Source: JANJUB01 sp031386985 (GTDB lineage: Bacteria > Armatimonadota > Fimbriimonadia > Fimbriimonadales > Fimbriimonadaceae). Taken from it: 64,000 nt of DNA. The notes under the pieces were generated by a model. It saw only the letters and a list, made by a program, of their open reading frames with translations. It was not told the origin of the DNA and searched no databases. Where the stretch lies: positions 248,001 through 312,000 of the forward strand of contig JANNCV010000016.1 of NCBI GenBank assembly GCA_031386985.1, in the 5' to 3' direction. Shown here piece after piece: positions 25,813 to 35,475 of this stretch. A program made the position numbers and the translations under genes. Numbering within the stretch: the first letter of the stretch is position 1; each line of letters starts with the position of its first letter.

Positions 25813-27262
25813 TCAAAGGCTTCACAACTTCACCCGCGACGTCCGTTAGCCTAAAATCCCGTCCCTGATAATGGTAGGTTAGGCGTTCGTGATCTACTCC
25901 TAGTTGGTGGAGCATGGTTGCTTGGAGGTCGTTCGTGCTTACCGGGTTCTCTTCGATTCCGTAGCAAAAATCATCCGTGGTGCCGTAGGTTTGGCCGCCC
26001 TTGAATCCGCCTCCCGCTACCCAGAGCGAGTACGCCGACCCAAAATGATCGCGACCGTGGGCATCGGGGCGGGTGATGTCGCCTTGAACGAAAACCGTTC
26101 GCCCGAACTCGCCCGCCCAAAGGACGATGGTGTCATCGAGGAGGCCGCGTTGCTTGAGGTCTTTCACCAAGGCGGCGGAGGGTTGATCGGTATCTCGGCA
26201 CTGGAGAGCGAGTTGGGTGGAGAGGTTTTGATGCTGATCCCAGCCGGAATGCATGAGTTGCACGAACCTGACCCCTCTTTCAACGAGACGCCTAGAGAGA
26301 AGGCAATTGTATGCGAACGAGCCCTTTTTGTGGACGTCGGGGCCGTACATTTCGAGGACGCTCTTGGGTTCCTTGGAGATATCCGTGAGTTCAGGCACGC
26401 TTGTTTGCATCTTAAAAGCGAGTTCGTATTGTGCAATTCGGGATTCAATTTCGGGGTCGCCGTATTCGGCGAGGCGTTTGCGGTCAAGCTCGGCGATGTC
26501 GTCCAGAAGTTGGCGTCGGAGCTTGGCCGGCATTCCGGGGGGATTGTTGAGATAGAGCACCGGATCACCCTCGCTTCTGAATCGCACGCCTTGATAAAGC
26601 GACGGTAAGAATCCGCTCCCCCAGTAGTAATCGTAAAAGAGCTGACCGCAGGTCTTCTTTTCATCGCTTGAGGTCATCACCACAAACGCTGGAAGCTCAT
26701 CGGTTTCGCATCCCAGGCCATAAGCTGCCCAAGCCCCAAAACTAGGTCGTCCGGGTAGTTGGCTTCCAGTGAGGAATAGGGTGACGCCGGGGGCGTGGTT
26801 CACGGCCTCGGTGTGCATCGTTTTCACGAGACAAATATCATCGGCAATGGAACCGGTGTGGGGGAGAAGCTCGCTAAGCCACATCCCAGAATCGCCATAT
26901 TGTCTAAACGGCTTGATGGCGGGCAAAACGGGATATTTGCCTTGGCTGCTGGTCATAGTTGAGAGGCGCGAGCGTTTTCGAACTGACTCGGGAAGCTCTT
27001 CAAGGCGGTGCTTTTCGAGGTCGGGCTTGTAATCGAAAAGGTCAACCTGAGATGGCGCGCCCCCCTGCCATAAAACGATGACATTTTTGGCTTTGGCGGG
27101 GAAGTGGGGAAGGCCCTTCAGCCCGGGTAGTCCTTTCTTGCCTTGGGCGAAACCGTCCTGGCTCAGTAGGCCCATTAAGGCGATAGCGCCAACGCCTTGG
27201 GCGGCTTTGCCAAAAAACTGGCGGCGCGAGAGGCGCAAGTCGCGTTCGAAGAGCGGGTTCAT
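25805..27262 (-). CDS. DUF1501 domain protein (Tat-exported)
   Basis: A 485-residue protein of the DUF1501 family, which belongs to the alkaline-phosphatase/sulfatase-like fold. Residues 1-40 contain a twin-arginine signal (LSRRQFFGKAAQGVGAIALM), so it is exported folded. Typical blocks are VIVLWQGGAPSQVDLFDYKPDLE, HAPGVTLFLTGSQLPGRPSFGAW, QHQNL and VLWAGEFGRTVFVQGDITRPDAHGRDH shortened. It is translationally coupled by ATGA to the upstream PSD1-type gene. Such pairs are numerous in Planctomycetota and occur in Armatimonadota and Verrucomicrobiota; a role in degrading complex polysaccharides is suspected but not proven. Confidence 0.96.
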   Translation of the reverse strand: MNPLFERDLRLSRRQFFGKAAQGVGAIALMGLLSQDGFAQGKKGLPGLKGLPHFPAKAKNVIVLWQGGAPSQVDLFDYKPDLEKHRLEELPESVRKRSRLSTMTSSQGKYPVLPAIKPFRQYGDSGMWLSELLPHTGSIADDICLVKTMHTEAVNHAPGVTLFLTGSQLPGRPSFGAWAAYGLGCETDELPAFVVMTSSDEKKTCGQLFYDYYWGSGFLPSLYQGVRFRSEGDPVLYLNNPPGMPAKLRRQLLDDIAELDRKRLAEYGDPEIESRIAQYELAFKMQTSVPELTDISKEPKSVLEMYGPDVHKKGSFAYNCLLSRRLVERGVRFVQLMHSGWDQHQNLSTQLALQCRDTDQPSAALVKDLKQRGLLDDTIVLWAGEFGRTVFVQGDITRPDAHGRDHFGSAYSLWVAGGGFKGGQTYGTTDDFCYGIEENPVSTNDLQATMLHQLGVDHERLTYHYQGRDFRLTDVAGEVVKPLIS

Positions 27263-30141
27263 TCTCGGGTCATGGCCTCATCCAGGTTGTAAATCGCCAA
27301 GCACACGGCGGCAAGCGCCGCCAGTTCAGGCGTGGATTGCTTACTATTGCCAGACTTCAAGTAAGCCGCCGCCAGAGAAGGGTCTTTGGCGAACGTTGCG
27401 TTGGCCCTTGCTAATGACTTCAGCAGAACTCCAAGTTCGGCGGACGTGGGTTGGCGAGAGCAAACCCGCCGGAAGGCTTCGCTTAATCGGGCTGAGTCGG
27501 TCTTGAAGGCCAGAACACTTTCGGCCAGAGCTCGGCCGGCTTCCACCCAAGTCACATCGTTCATCATCGTAAGCGCGTGCAAAGGGGTCGAGGTAAGTGA
27601 AGGTTTAACGGTACAAACTTGTCTAGAAGACGAATCAAACATGTTTCCTGGCGCGACGGTTCGGCGCCAGAAAGTGTATAAACTTCGCCGATGATTATCG
27701 GCTCCCGAAGACTGCGGGTACGTAAAATCGCGCTCTCGGGTAATGGCTAACCCGTCCCAAATCTCTTTCGGCTGATAGGGGTAGACGGGCCTGCCCCCGA
27801 TTTTCTTGACCAGCAAGCCCGATGATGCCAAGGCAATATCGCGCAGGAGAGGTGAGGGCAAACGGAATCGGGGAGCGCGAGCGAAGAACATATTGGCGGG
27901 ATCGCGTTTGAGGAGCGAAGGTGTGAGTTTGGAGCTTTGGCGATACGTTGCGCTCATCACAATCTGCTTGTGCAATCGCTTTACGTCCCAATCGTTCGCT
28001 TGAAAATCCACCGCGAGCCAATCGAGAAGTTCGGGATGGGTTGGGGGCTCGCCCTTAACCCCAAAATTCTCCTCGCTTCTTACCAAACCACGGCCGAAAA
28101 ATAGCTGCCACGCGCGATTGACCTGAACCCTCGCGGTAAGCGGGTTACTAGGCGATACGATCCATTTCGCAAGTTCGAGTCTACTTTTGGCCTCGGCTTT
28201 TAAGAATGCGGGCGGAGAGGGCTTCACGACCTCTAGCGGCTCCTCATAATTGCCCCGACTGAAGATGTGAGTCTCGCGTGGTCGGGCGTCAGACATCACC
28301 ATAACTCGGGGCAGGTTGGCCTTAAGCCTATCAACATCGGCCAACAATTTACGGGCAGGTAAGTTCAATTCGGCGGCGAAAATCGCTCTCAGCTTAGGGT
28401 CGCTTGTGCGAAGCAAAGCCGCGACGTCGTCTTTCACTCCGCCCGGATAAGCCTTAAAATAAAACCCACCAATGCCGCCACCGTTGACAATTTTGATGAG
28501 CAAGTGGTTTTCGCCTGGCTTCAGGGTCACGGTCAAAAGCTCTTGATCGGCGAGCGCGGCCCGGGCGACTTTCTTTGAAATCAGCCGCTCGCCATTGAGC
28601 CAAACCACCACGCCGTCGTCGCTTCCGATAGAGAAAAGATACGAAAGGGGTTCGGAAGATCGGAGATTCGGAAGTTCGGCTTTGATTGTGCGATAGAAGT
28701 AGAATGCCGTATTTTCGCCTTCGAATTGCGAAACAATGCCGTCTTTCAAAGTTGCAACGGCACCGCCAAATGAACTAGTCAGCTCCGGCGCATACTTAGC
28801 TTCAAAAGCCTCTTCAAAGCTCGCCGCCTTAAACGTGCCCAAGTCGCGCCAAGTTGAAAATTCAATCTTCGCGTCCTCAGCTGCCTTTAGCAAGTTGAGC
28901 TTTTCTGATGACCATTTCAAAAAAGCCGCATCAAATTCGGGAGTAGCAAGGTAGCGCTTTTCTTCGGATTGGGCTCGCGCCAGTTTCTCTTCAGCCGCCG
29001 CAACCTCCTTCATTTGGGACGCGTCTCCAGCAAAAACGAAGGGCTCAGCAATGCGATATTGACCGCTCCCGCTTGGCACTCCCGATTCGGGGACGTTGTT
29101 GAAATAAGCCATCATTGAGTAGTAGTCGCGCTGAGTTAGAGGATCGTATTTGTGATCGTGGCAACGAGCGCAACCCATCGTAAGCCCCATCCACGTTGAA
29201 GCCGTCGTATCAACGCGATCAAACAAATTCACGGAGCGCTGCTCCTCCGGAATCGCCCCACCCTCGCCGTTCAGCATGTGATTTCGATTAAAAGCTGTCG
29301 CTACGAGCTGGTCCAACGATGGTTTCGGAAGCAGATCACCCGCCAACTGTTCGATTGTAAATTGGTCGAACGGCATATTCGCATTCAGCGCCCGAACCAC
29401 CCAATCTCGCCACACATATTGATAAGTATCTCCATCTTGCTGAAAGCCATTGCTATCGGCATAGCGCGCCGCATCGAGCCAAGGCAAAGCCATCCGCTCG
29501 CCGTAATGGGGGCTGGAAAGCAGGCGATCAACAACTTTTTCGTATGCCTTCGCGGACTTGTCCGCAAGGAACTGAGCAACTTCAGAAGGGGTCGGCGGGA
29601 GGCCGATCAAGTCAAGAGATAAGCGCCGGATAAGCGTTGTGCGATCTGCTTCCGGCGATGGTTTCAGTCCCTCCAGTTTGAGCCTTGCCAAAACATAATG
29701 GTCAATGGGGCTCGCCCCGATGGGCATTTTCGCTTTCTTGGGTAGAACGAAGGCCCAATGTCGCTTTAGAGTTGCCGAGTTCAGAGCCCCCGCATTGATC
29801 CAATCACGAATTAGGGCAACATCTTTATCGCTCAGCGGCTTGAATCCCATCGGCATTCGGGGGAGTCCGCCCTTGCCGAGAATTCGATCAAGCAACACGC
29901 TCTTATCTGCATTCCCGGCGACTACAACCGTGCCCTTCTTCAGCGACTCAAAAGAAGCTAGCGATAGCCCTCCCGAGCTGTTTTCTCCGGTGTGACAAGG
30001 CGAGCAGTGGGCCGTGAAAATTGGTTGAATGTGCTGGGGAAAACTCGGCGCATCAGTTGCTTGGCTCTGAGCAAGCGAAACGAAAAGGGCCGCGGGCAGA
30101 ACCGCAACCACCAGACTCACCAATTTTGAGCCGATCTTCAC
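27259..30141 (-). CDS. PSD1-type protein: planctomycete cytochrome c, DUF1549, DUF1553
   Basis: A 960-residue exported protein. After a signal peptide (about 1-28) comes a PSCyt1 cytochrome-like domain with the haem motif CSPCH (about 47-51), then DUF1549 (DHYVLARLKLEGLKPSPEAD, LSLDLIGLPPTPSEV, MALPWLDAARYADSNGFQQD), a spacer of about 250 residues with a beta module (SIGSDDGVVVWLNGERLI) resembling a PA14-like carbohydrate-binding domain, and DUF1553 (NPLTARVQVNRAWQLFFGRGLV, ATYRQSSK). It precedes the DUF1501 gene with a 4-nt overlap. These pairs are presumed to act together at the cell surface or periplasm. Confidence 0.96.
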   Translation of the reverse strand: MKIGSKLVSLVVAVLPAALFVSLAQSQATDAPSFPQHIQPIFTAHCSPCHTGENSSGGLSLASFESLKKGTVVVAGNADKSVLLDRILGKGGLPRMPMGFKPLSDKDVALIRDWINAGALNSATLKRHWAFVLPKKAKMPIGASPIDHYVLARLKLEGLKPSPEADRTTLIRRLSLDLIGLPPTPSEVAQFLADKSAKAYEKVVDRLLSSPHYGERMALPWLDAARYADSNGFQQDGDTYQYVWRDWVVRALNANMPFDQFTIEQLAGDLLPKPSLDQLVATAFNRNHMLNGEGGAIPEEQRSVNLFDRVDTTASTWMGLTMGCARCHDHKYDPLTQRDYYSMMAYFNNVPESGVPSGSGQYRIAEPFVFAGDASQMKEVAAAEEKLARAQSEEKRYLATPEFDAAFLKWSSEKLNLLKAAEDAKIEFSTWRDLGTFKAASFEEAFEAKYAPELTSSFGGAVATLKDGIVSQFEGENTAFYFYRTIKAELPNLRSSEPLSYLFSIGSDDGVVVWLNGERLISKKVARAALADQELLTVTLKPGENHLLIKIVNGGGIGGFYFKAYPGGVKDDVAALLRTSDPKLRAIFAAELNLPARKLLADVDRLKANLPRVMVMSDARPRETHIFSRGNYEEPLEVVKPSPPAFLKAEAKSRLELAKWIVSPSNPLTARVQVNRAWQLFFGRGLVRSEENFGVKGEPPTHPELLDWLAVDFQANDWDVKRLHKQIVMSATYRQSSKLTPSLLKRDPANMFFARAPRFRLPSPLLRDIALASSGLLVKKIGGRPVYPYQPKEIWDGLAITRERDFTYPQSSGADNHRRSLYTFWRRTVAPGNMFDSSSRQVCTVKPSLTSTPLHALTMMNDVTWVEAGRALAESVLAFKTDSARLSEAFRRVCSRQPTSAELGVLLKSLARANATFAKDPSLAAAYLKSGNSKQSTPELAALAAVCLAIYNLDEAMTRE

Positions 30142-30213
30142 GTTTCAGAGTATGCACCTATCTAGCATTTGGGCGCAATTCTCGGGCCTGCGAACGTAGA
30201 CTATGGGGACTCT

Positions 30214-31857
30214 ATGCGCTTTGTGATCATCGTTTTAAGTGCCATGCTACTTACCGGGCTAACGGTTTGGCGATTCGGAAATCGCTCACAGGCCAATGCG
30301 GCGGCGGGTGGACCGCCGGGCGCAGGCGGTGCAGCACGCGCAAGCCGTCCCGCTGGAGGCGCACCAGGTGGTGCTGGCGGGGGTCGAGGTGGTCCGCCAA
30401 CCGTTGGCGTGGCGGTTGCCGGTCCTGGCGAAATCGAATCTTCGATTGACACGGTGGGGAGCTTGGAATCGCCCAATAAGGCTTTGATCGCACCTAAATT
30501 CACGGGTCGAATCGAGTCAATCTCAGTTCGGGAAGGCGATGCGGTTACGGTTGGACAAGTTTTGGTAAAGATTGATCCAAGCGAGTTGGATGGTGAGGTT
30601 GCGCAGCGTCAATCATCAGTGGCCGAAGCGCGAGCACGGCTGGCTCAGGCGCAACTGGGTCAAAACCCGGCGGCAGTAAGTATTTCTAGCGCGATTGAGC
30701 TTCAAAAGTCGGCGGTTGCCGTTGCAAACTCAGATTTTCTCCAAGTTCAGGCGAACCAGGCGGCAGTTCTCGCATCTGCTGACCAAACTGTAAACCAAGC
30801 CGACGCCCGGTTGCGGGGAGCAGAGGCAGATGTTCAAAGTGCGCTCGCCCAACAGGGTCGAGATCAGGCGAATCTTGAGAACTCCACATCAAAGCTGAAA
30901 CGGGCGGAATCGCTATTCGCCGATGGATTCGTCTCCCTGCAATCCGTAGAGAATTCCCGCACCGAATTGGCAGTAGCAAAGGCGACGATACGAGTGAGCG
31001 AAAGCAACGTGAACGCTCGAAGGCAAGACGTGATTTCGGGTCGCGCGCAGCTTGAATCCGCCAAACAACAACTCTCAATCGCCAAGCGAAAGTCCCAAGC
31101 CGACCTAACGTCGGCGAAAGCGAAGTTAGCCCAGGCCAAGGCTTCGCTGAACTCGGCAAACGCCAACCAATCCCAAACTTCTGCCTATAAAGAGAACCTA
31201 TCGGCTCTACGGGCGTCGGTTCAGTCGGCAGAGGGGCAACTGCGGCAATCCATGGCTCGCCGCCAGGAGAGCGAACTACGATCCCCCATCACCGGAATCG
31301 TTACCTTGCGAAACGCCGATCCGGGAAGTCTGGCTTCGCCGGGGAACGCAGTATTGGTTGTACAGAGTACCGATTGGCTTTTTGTCCGCTCGGCGATTCC
31401 AGTTGAACAGGGGGCGAGCGTTCGGGTTGGCTTAGTGGCCAAGCTGACGCTCGATTCCGTTCCGGGTGAGGCGTTCGAGGGAAAGATTTCGAACCTAACT
31501 CAGGCGGCGGATAACCAAAGTCGCCAGTTGGGACTCTTGATCCGCTTAGAGAACACGGCGGGCAAGCTGAATCCGGGAATGTTTGGGCATGTCAGCATTG
31601 TTACGAAATCTGTCAGGGCGAGAGTAACGGTTCCGCGTGAAGCGATCCGGGCCGGAAAGGAAGGGCAAACGGTGGCGGTCGTGGACAAAGATCTCAAGGT
31701 AAGTCTGCGGCCAGTAAAGATTGGTGGGCAGAGCCCCAAGCTGGCTGAGATAACCGACGGCGTGAAATCCGGTGATCAGGTGGTGATTCTGGCCTACGAT
31801 CAGCTCCGAGAGGGGCAAACCGTTAAGCTTGTGGGAGCGGGAAGGTCAAAGAAGTGA
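30214..31857 (+). CDS. RND efflux periplasmic adaptor (HlyD/MFP family)
   Basis: Adaptor that links the RND pump at 31854 to an outer-membrane channel. I start it at the ATG at 30214, which gives an N-terminal signal-anchor (MRFVIIVLSAMLLTGLTVW). Residues about 25-62 form an unusual Gly/Ala/Pro/Arg-rich linker. Then come the lipoyl half (GRIESISVREGDAVTVGQVL), a long coiled-coil hairpin (about 115-345, Gln/Ala/Ser-rich), the second lipoyl half (SELRSPITGIVTLRN) and barrel domains to residue 547. Its TGA overlaps the GTG of the RND gene. It is divergent from the PSD1 gene. Confidence 0.92.
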   Translation: MRFVIIVLSAMLLTGLTVWRFGNRSQANAAAGGPPGAGGAARASRPAGGAPGGAGGGRGGPPTVGVAVAGPGEIESSIDTVGSLESPNKALIAPKFTGRIESISVREGDAVTVGQVLVKIDPSELDGEVAQRQSSVAEARARLAQAQLGQNPAAVSISSAIELQKSAVAVANSDFLQVQANQAAVLASADQTVNQADARLRGAEADVQSALAQQGRDQANLENSTSKLKRAESLFADGFVSLQSVENSRTELAVAKATIRVSESNVNARRQDVISGRAQLESAKQQLSIAKRKSQADLTSAKAKLAQAKASLNSANANQSQTSAYKENLSALRASVQSAEGQLRQSMARRQESELRSPITGIVTLRNADPGSLASPGNAVLVVQSTDWLFVRSAIPVEQGASVRVGLVAKLTLDSVPGEAFEGKISNLTQAADNQSRQLGLLIRLENTAGKLNPGMFGHVSIVTKSVRARVTVPREAIRAGKEGQTVAVVDKDLKVSLRPVKIGGQSPKLAEITDGVKSGDQVVILAYDQLREGQTVKLVGAGRSKK

Positions 31858-34800
31858 ACATCGGTCGCCTTTCAGTAACTCGCCCCGTCGCGGTTTCAAT
31901 GCGCATTGCCGCGCTTGTCTTGCTGGGTTATATCTGCTTTTTACGCCTTCCGATTGATTTATTGCCGAGAGTAGACATTCCTACGGTTGCGGTAACCGTT
32001 GGTTGGCCCAACACCGGGCCCGAGGAAATGGAATCTCAGATTTGCCGCCCTTTGGAGCAAGCCGTTTCAAGTGTTCGCGGGCTCTACATGGTCAGTTCAA
32101 CCGCTTCGCAGGGCAACTGTTTCTTACGCGTTCAGTTTGATTACGGGGTCAACATTGACCAAGCGGCGCTTGATGTTACTCAAGCGGTGCAGCGAGCCAA
32201 GGGCCGTTTTCCCAACGATCCTAACATTTCTGAGCCACAAGTGTTCAAGTTTGATCCAAGTAACTTGCCGATATTGGTATACGGGGTTTCCGCTACCGAT
32301 AAGGACCTAATCAAGCTGAGAACCCGCATGATCAACGAAATCAGCCCGATCATCGAGGCATCGGGAGGCGTTGCGCAGGTTCAAATTTCAGGCGGTCAGG
32401 ACCGGGCGATCATGGTTGATATTGATCCCGCCAAGTTGCGCGCCTATGGGATCGGGATTTCAGCGATATCGCGGCGTTTGCGGGAGGAGAACCTAAGTCA
32501 ACCGGCGGGGACAGCTCAAGAGGGACAGACTCAATACTCGATCCGATCCATCGGATATTTCAAATCGGTTGAGGACATAAGGCGGGTTCCGATCGCGAAT
32601 GTCGGGGGCAAACTCGTGAGCCTTGGCGAAATCGCGACGGTAAGAGATGCAAGTCGCGATATTCTCAGTTACACCCGCATGGCGGGAGAGCCAGCCCTCA
32701 ACGTCTCAATTTCGAAGCAGAGCGATGCTAACACGGTAGCGGCGACGCAGGGCGTTTTCAAGGCGATCAAGGAGATTGAAGCCCGCAATCCTGACCTCAA
32801 ATTTGGTCTGCTATATCATCAGGCAAGTTTTATCGAGGGCTCGATTGAAGATCTCAAGCATAGCGCCATCATCGGCGGCGTTCTCGCGATCCTCTTAATC
32901 ACCTTCTTCTTGCGCAACTTGCGTAGCACCTTCGTGGTTGCGCTTTCCATCCCTATCTCGATTATTTCTGCGTTTTCATTGTTATATTTCTGTGGATTTA
33001 CGCTAAATACCATCTCATTAAGCGGATTGGCACTTGCAACGGGTCTTATTGTTGACGATGCCATCGTTGTTCTAGAGAACATCTATCGGCATATTGAGCG
33101 GGACAAAAAACGCTCGGCGGACGCCGCCGTTAGCGGGACGCAAGAGATTCTAAGTGCCGTCTTTGCTTCAACATTCACGGTGATGATCGTGTTTCTGCCG
33201 CTCTTTATGATTAAGGGGCAATCTGGTCAGACGTTCACTCAGTTTGCCTTGGTCATCGTGTTCTCTCTAGCTGTTTCCTTGCTTGACGCCATAACGGTCG
33301 TCCCTATGCTAGCTTCTCGCCTGATTCGCGAGCGGGAAGTGATTGAAGAGGCTCATCCGGAGTTGAGAGAAGGGAAGCCGAGCCCACTTGTAAGGTTGTT
33401 CGATCGCTTTGGGGTTTGGCTACATAGCCTCGACCAAAGCTACCGTAACGGCCTTCTTTGGACGATCAAGCATCGCTGGATCGTGGTTGGTGGCGGGCTT
33501 TTCTCGTGTCTGCTGGCCCTATTGCTCTGGCCGTTTGTCGGCAAAGAGAATTTGCCCCAAACCGACTCGGGCAACGTTCAGGTTCGCGTTCGATTGCCCA
33601 TCGGCACCGCCGTCGGGGTAACGGATGGCATCATGAAACAGGTTGAAGGCATTCTCGCTAAAGACAAGGAAATCCAGACCTACATCATCGGCGCGGGCAC
33701 CAATGTTGGATTGCGCGGCGGCGGCGGTGGCGGTGGCGGCGGTGGTGGGTCAACCAACGAGGGAGGCGCGACCCTGAAGCTCTATGATAATCGTAAGACG
33801 TCAACCGCCGACGTCGTCAAACGACTCCAAGGCCAGTTAAGTTCAATCCCAGGAGCCAGAGTTCAGGTTTCGCCCGTGGACATCGTGGCAAACATTCTGG
33901 GAGGCAATAATTTCGGATTTGGGGTTGATATATACGGGCAAGATTTGGCCCAACTTACCGAAGTTGCCCGTAACGCTCAGGCCGCCATGTCTGAAATCCC
34001 AGGTCTGCAAAATGTAGATCTTAACGTTCAGGATACGAACCCAGAAATTCAGTGGAGCATTGACCGCCAGAAGGCGCAAACGATGGGCGTGACGTTTGCC
34101 GATGTCGCCGCAACTCTGAACGCGGCAACGAATGGGCAACTTTCCAGCTATTACCAGGAAAAGGGGTTTCAGTATCCCATTCTTGTTCAGGTGCCCCTGG
34201 CTAAGCGCGCCACCGTTGATGAGCTCAAAAACTTGCCCATTGACGGCACTGAACAAAATGGCTCGTCAGTTTTGCTCGGCCAAGTTGCAACCCCTACCTA
34301 CGGGGTCGGGCCTAACCAGATCAGCCGACAAAATCGCCAGCGCACGATAAGCGTTTCCGGTCGAATCCAAGATCGCCCGGAAAATGAAGTTCAAGCCGAC
34401 GTGCAAAAGGCGATGAAAAAGGTGACGTTTCCGACCGGAACCTATTGGAATTTAGGGGTGCAGCAACTAAGGAGAGACCAAGAATACGGCGGGATGCAAA
34501 TGGCAATTTTCCTTGCGATTGCCCTCATCTATATGCTTTTGGCAACCCAATTCGAGTCGTTTGTTTATCCGCTCGTCGTTTTGGTTTCGGTGCCGATGTC
34601 GGCGGTTGGACTGGTTTTGGCGCTGTTCTTAACCGATCGCGCGTTTGGGCTTACGGCCATGATCGGGCTTCTCATGTTGATGGGAATTGCGGTTAAGAAT
34701 GGCATCCTGCTTGTGGATTACACAAACCAATTGCGCGCCCGTGGTATGCCTCGAGATGAGGCTTTGCTTACAGCGGGGCCGACGCGATTGAGGCCAATTC

Positions 34801-35066
34801 TGATGACATCAACGGCGGCAGTGCTGGGCATGTTGCCGCTTGCCCTTGGCATTGGAAGTGGGTCGGAGCTTTATGTGCCCTTGGCGACGGCTGTAATCGG
34901 GGGGCTAACAACTTCGACCGCTTTGACGCTGTTCATCGTTCCGGCGGTTTACACATTGTTCGATGACCTAACGAGAAAGTCGGGCAAATTTGATCGTGAC
35001 CTCGCCCCTTCGCACATGGTGGAGCCGAGTGAGGCGGCGATTGAGCCCGTTCCGTTAGTAAAATAG
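31854..35066 (+). CDS. RND-family multidrug efflux transporter (AcrB/MdtB-like)
   Basis: Proton-driven inner-membrane pump of 1070 residues with twelve membrane helices in two halves. Family marks are the N-terminal RPVAVSMRIAALVLLG helix, FDYGVNIDQAALDVTQAV, GLATGLIVDDAIVVLENIYRHIE with the proton-relay Asp pair near 400, and the second-half LMLMGIAVKNGILLVDYTNQLR. GTG start overlaps the adaptor stop. An uninterrupted run of eleven glycine codons (33717-33749, residues 622-632) lies in the second porter domain. No outer-membrane factor gene is nearby. The substrate is unknown. Confidence 0.97.
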   Translation: MNIGRLSVTRPVAVSMRIAALVLLGYICFLRLPIDLLPRVDIPTVAVTVGWPNTGPEEMESQICRPLEQAVSSVRGLYMVSSTASQGNCFLRVQFDYGVNIDQAALDVTQAVQRAKGRFPNDPNISEPQVFKFDPSNLPILVYGVSATDKDLIKLRTRMINEISPIIEASGGVAQVQISGGQDRAIMVDIDPAKLRAYGIGISAISRRLREENLSQPAGTAQEGQTQYSIRSIGYFKSVEDIRRVPIANVGGKLVSLGEIATVRDASRDILSYTRMAGEPALNVSISKQSDANTVAATQGVFKAIKEIEARNPDLKFGLLYHQASFIEGSIEDLKHSAIIGGVLAILLITFFLRNLRSTFVVALSIPISIISAFSLLYFCGFTLNTISLSGLALATGLIVDDAIVVLENIYRHIERDKKRSADAAVSGTQEILSAVFASTFTVMIVFLPLFMIKGQSGQTFTQFALVIVFSLAVSLLDAITVVPMLASRLIREREVIEEAHPELREGKPSPLVRLFDRFGVWLHSLDQSYRNGLLWTIKHRWIVVGGGLFSCLLALLLWPFVGKENLPQTDSGNVQVRVRLPIGTAVGVTDGIMKQVEGILAKDKEIQTYIIGAGTNVGLRGGGGGGGGGGGSTNEGGATLKLYDNRKTSTADVVKRLQGQLSSIPGARVQVSPVDIVANILGGNNFGFGVDIYGQDLAQLTEVARNAQAAMSEIPGLQNVDLNVQDTNPEIQWSIDRQKAQTMGVTFADVAATLNAATNGQLSSYYQEKGFQYPILVQVPLAKRATVDELKNLPIDGTEQNGSSVLLGQVATPTYGVGPNQISRQNRQRTISVSGRIQDRPENEVQADVQKAMKKVTFPTGTYWNLGVQQLRRDQEYGGMQMAIFLAIALIYMLLATQFESFVYPLVVLVSVPMSAVGLVLALFLTDRAFGLTAMIGLLMLMGIAVKNGILLVDYTNQLRARGMPRDEALLTAGPTRLRPILMTSTAAVLGMLPLALGIGSGSELYVPLATAVIGGLTTSTALTLFIVPAVYTLFDDLTRKSGKFDRDLAPSHMVEPSEAAIEPVPLVK

Positions 35067-35070
35067 CGAC

Positions 35071-35475
35071 ATGCCGAAAACTTGGAAACAGAAATTGGAA
35101 GGGGGGAAACGTCCGCACGTAGAAACCACAACGAAGCCGTTTATCGGCATTCCTGCCGGGGCGAAAATGCTGATTTCTTGTCCCACGGAGTTTAAGGAGT
35201 TCGTTGACGCGATCCCCGCTCGTTCTTCGGTTTCAGTTTCGGAGTTGAAGCAGGCTCTCGCAAAACGGCACGGCGCTGAATATGTTTGCCCACTCACCAC
35301 TGGGATATTCCTTCGCATCGTCTCGGAAGCGGCACTTGATGAGTTGGAAGGGGGCAGGGCAGTTGAGGAGATAACCCCATTTTGGCGAGTGATCACCCCG
35401 AAGGATAACGTCGCGAAGAAGATTCGGTGCGGACCGGAGTTTATCGCCGCCCGTCGCGCCGCTGAGGGGCTTTGA
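35071..35475 (+). CDS. MGMT-family (alkyltransferase-like) protein without active-site cysteine
   Basis: 134 residues resembling the group of short proteins annotated as MGMT family that begin KTWKQKL. Visible marks are VSVSELKQALAKRHGAEYVCP, TTGIFLRIVSEAALDE and ITPFWRVITPKDNVAKKIRCG, where FWRV stands at the place of the PCHRV active site of alkylguanine transferases. Without the catalytic Cys it cannot act as a suicide methyltransferase; a DNA-binding, lesion-recognition role as in ATL proteins is a guess. It sits 4 nt after the RND gene and overlaps the next gene (TTGA at 35472-35475). Confidence 0.72.
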   Translation: MPKTWKQKLEGGKRPHVETTTKPFIGIPAGAKMLISCPTEFKEFVDAIPARSSVSVSELKQALAKRHGAEYVCPLTTGIFLRIVSEAALDELEGGRAVEEITPFWRVITPKDNVAKKIRCGPEFIAARRAAEGL

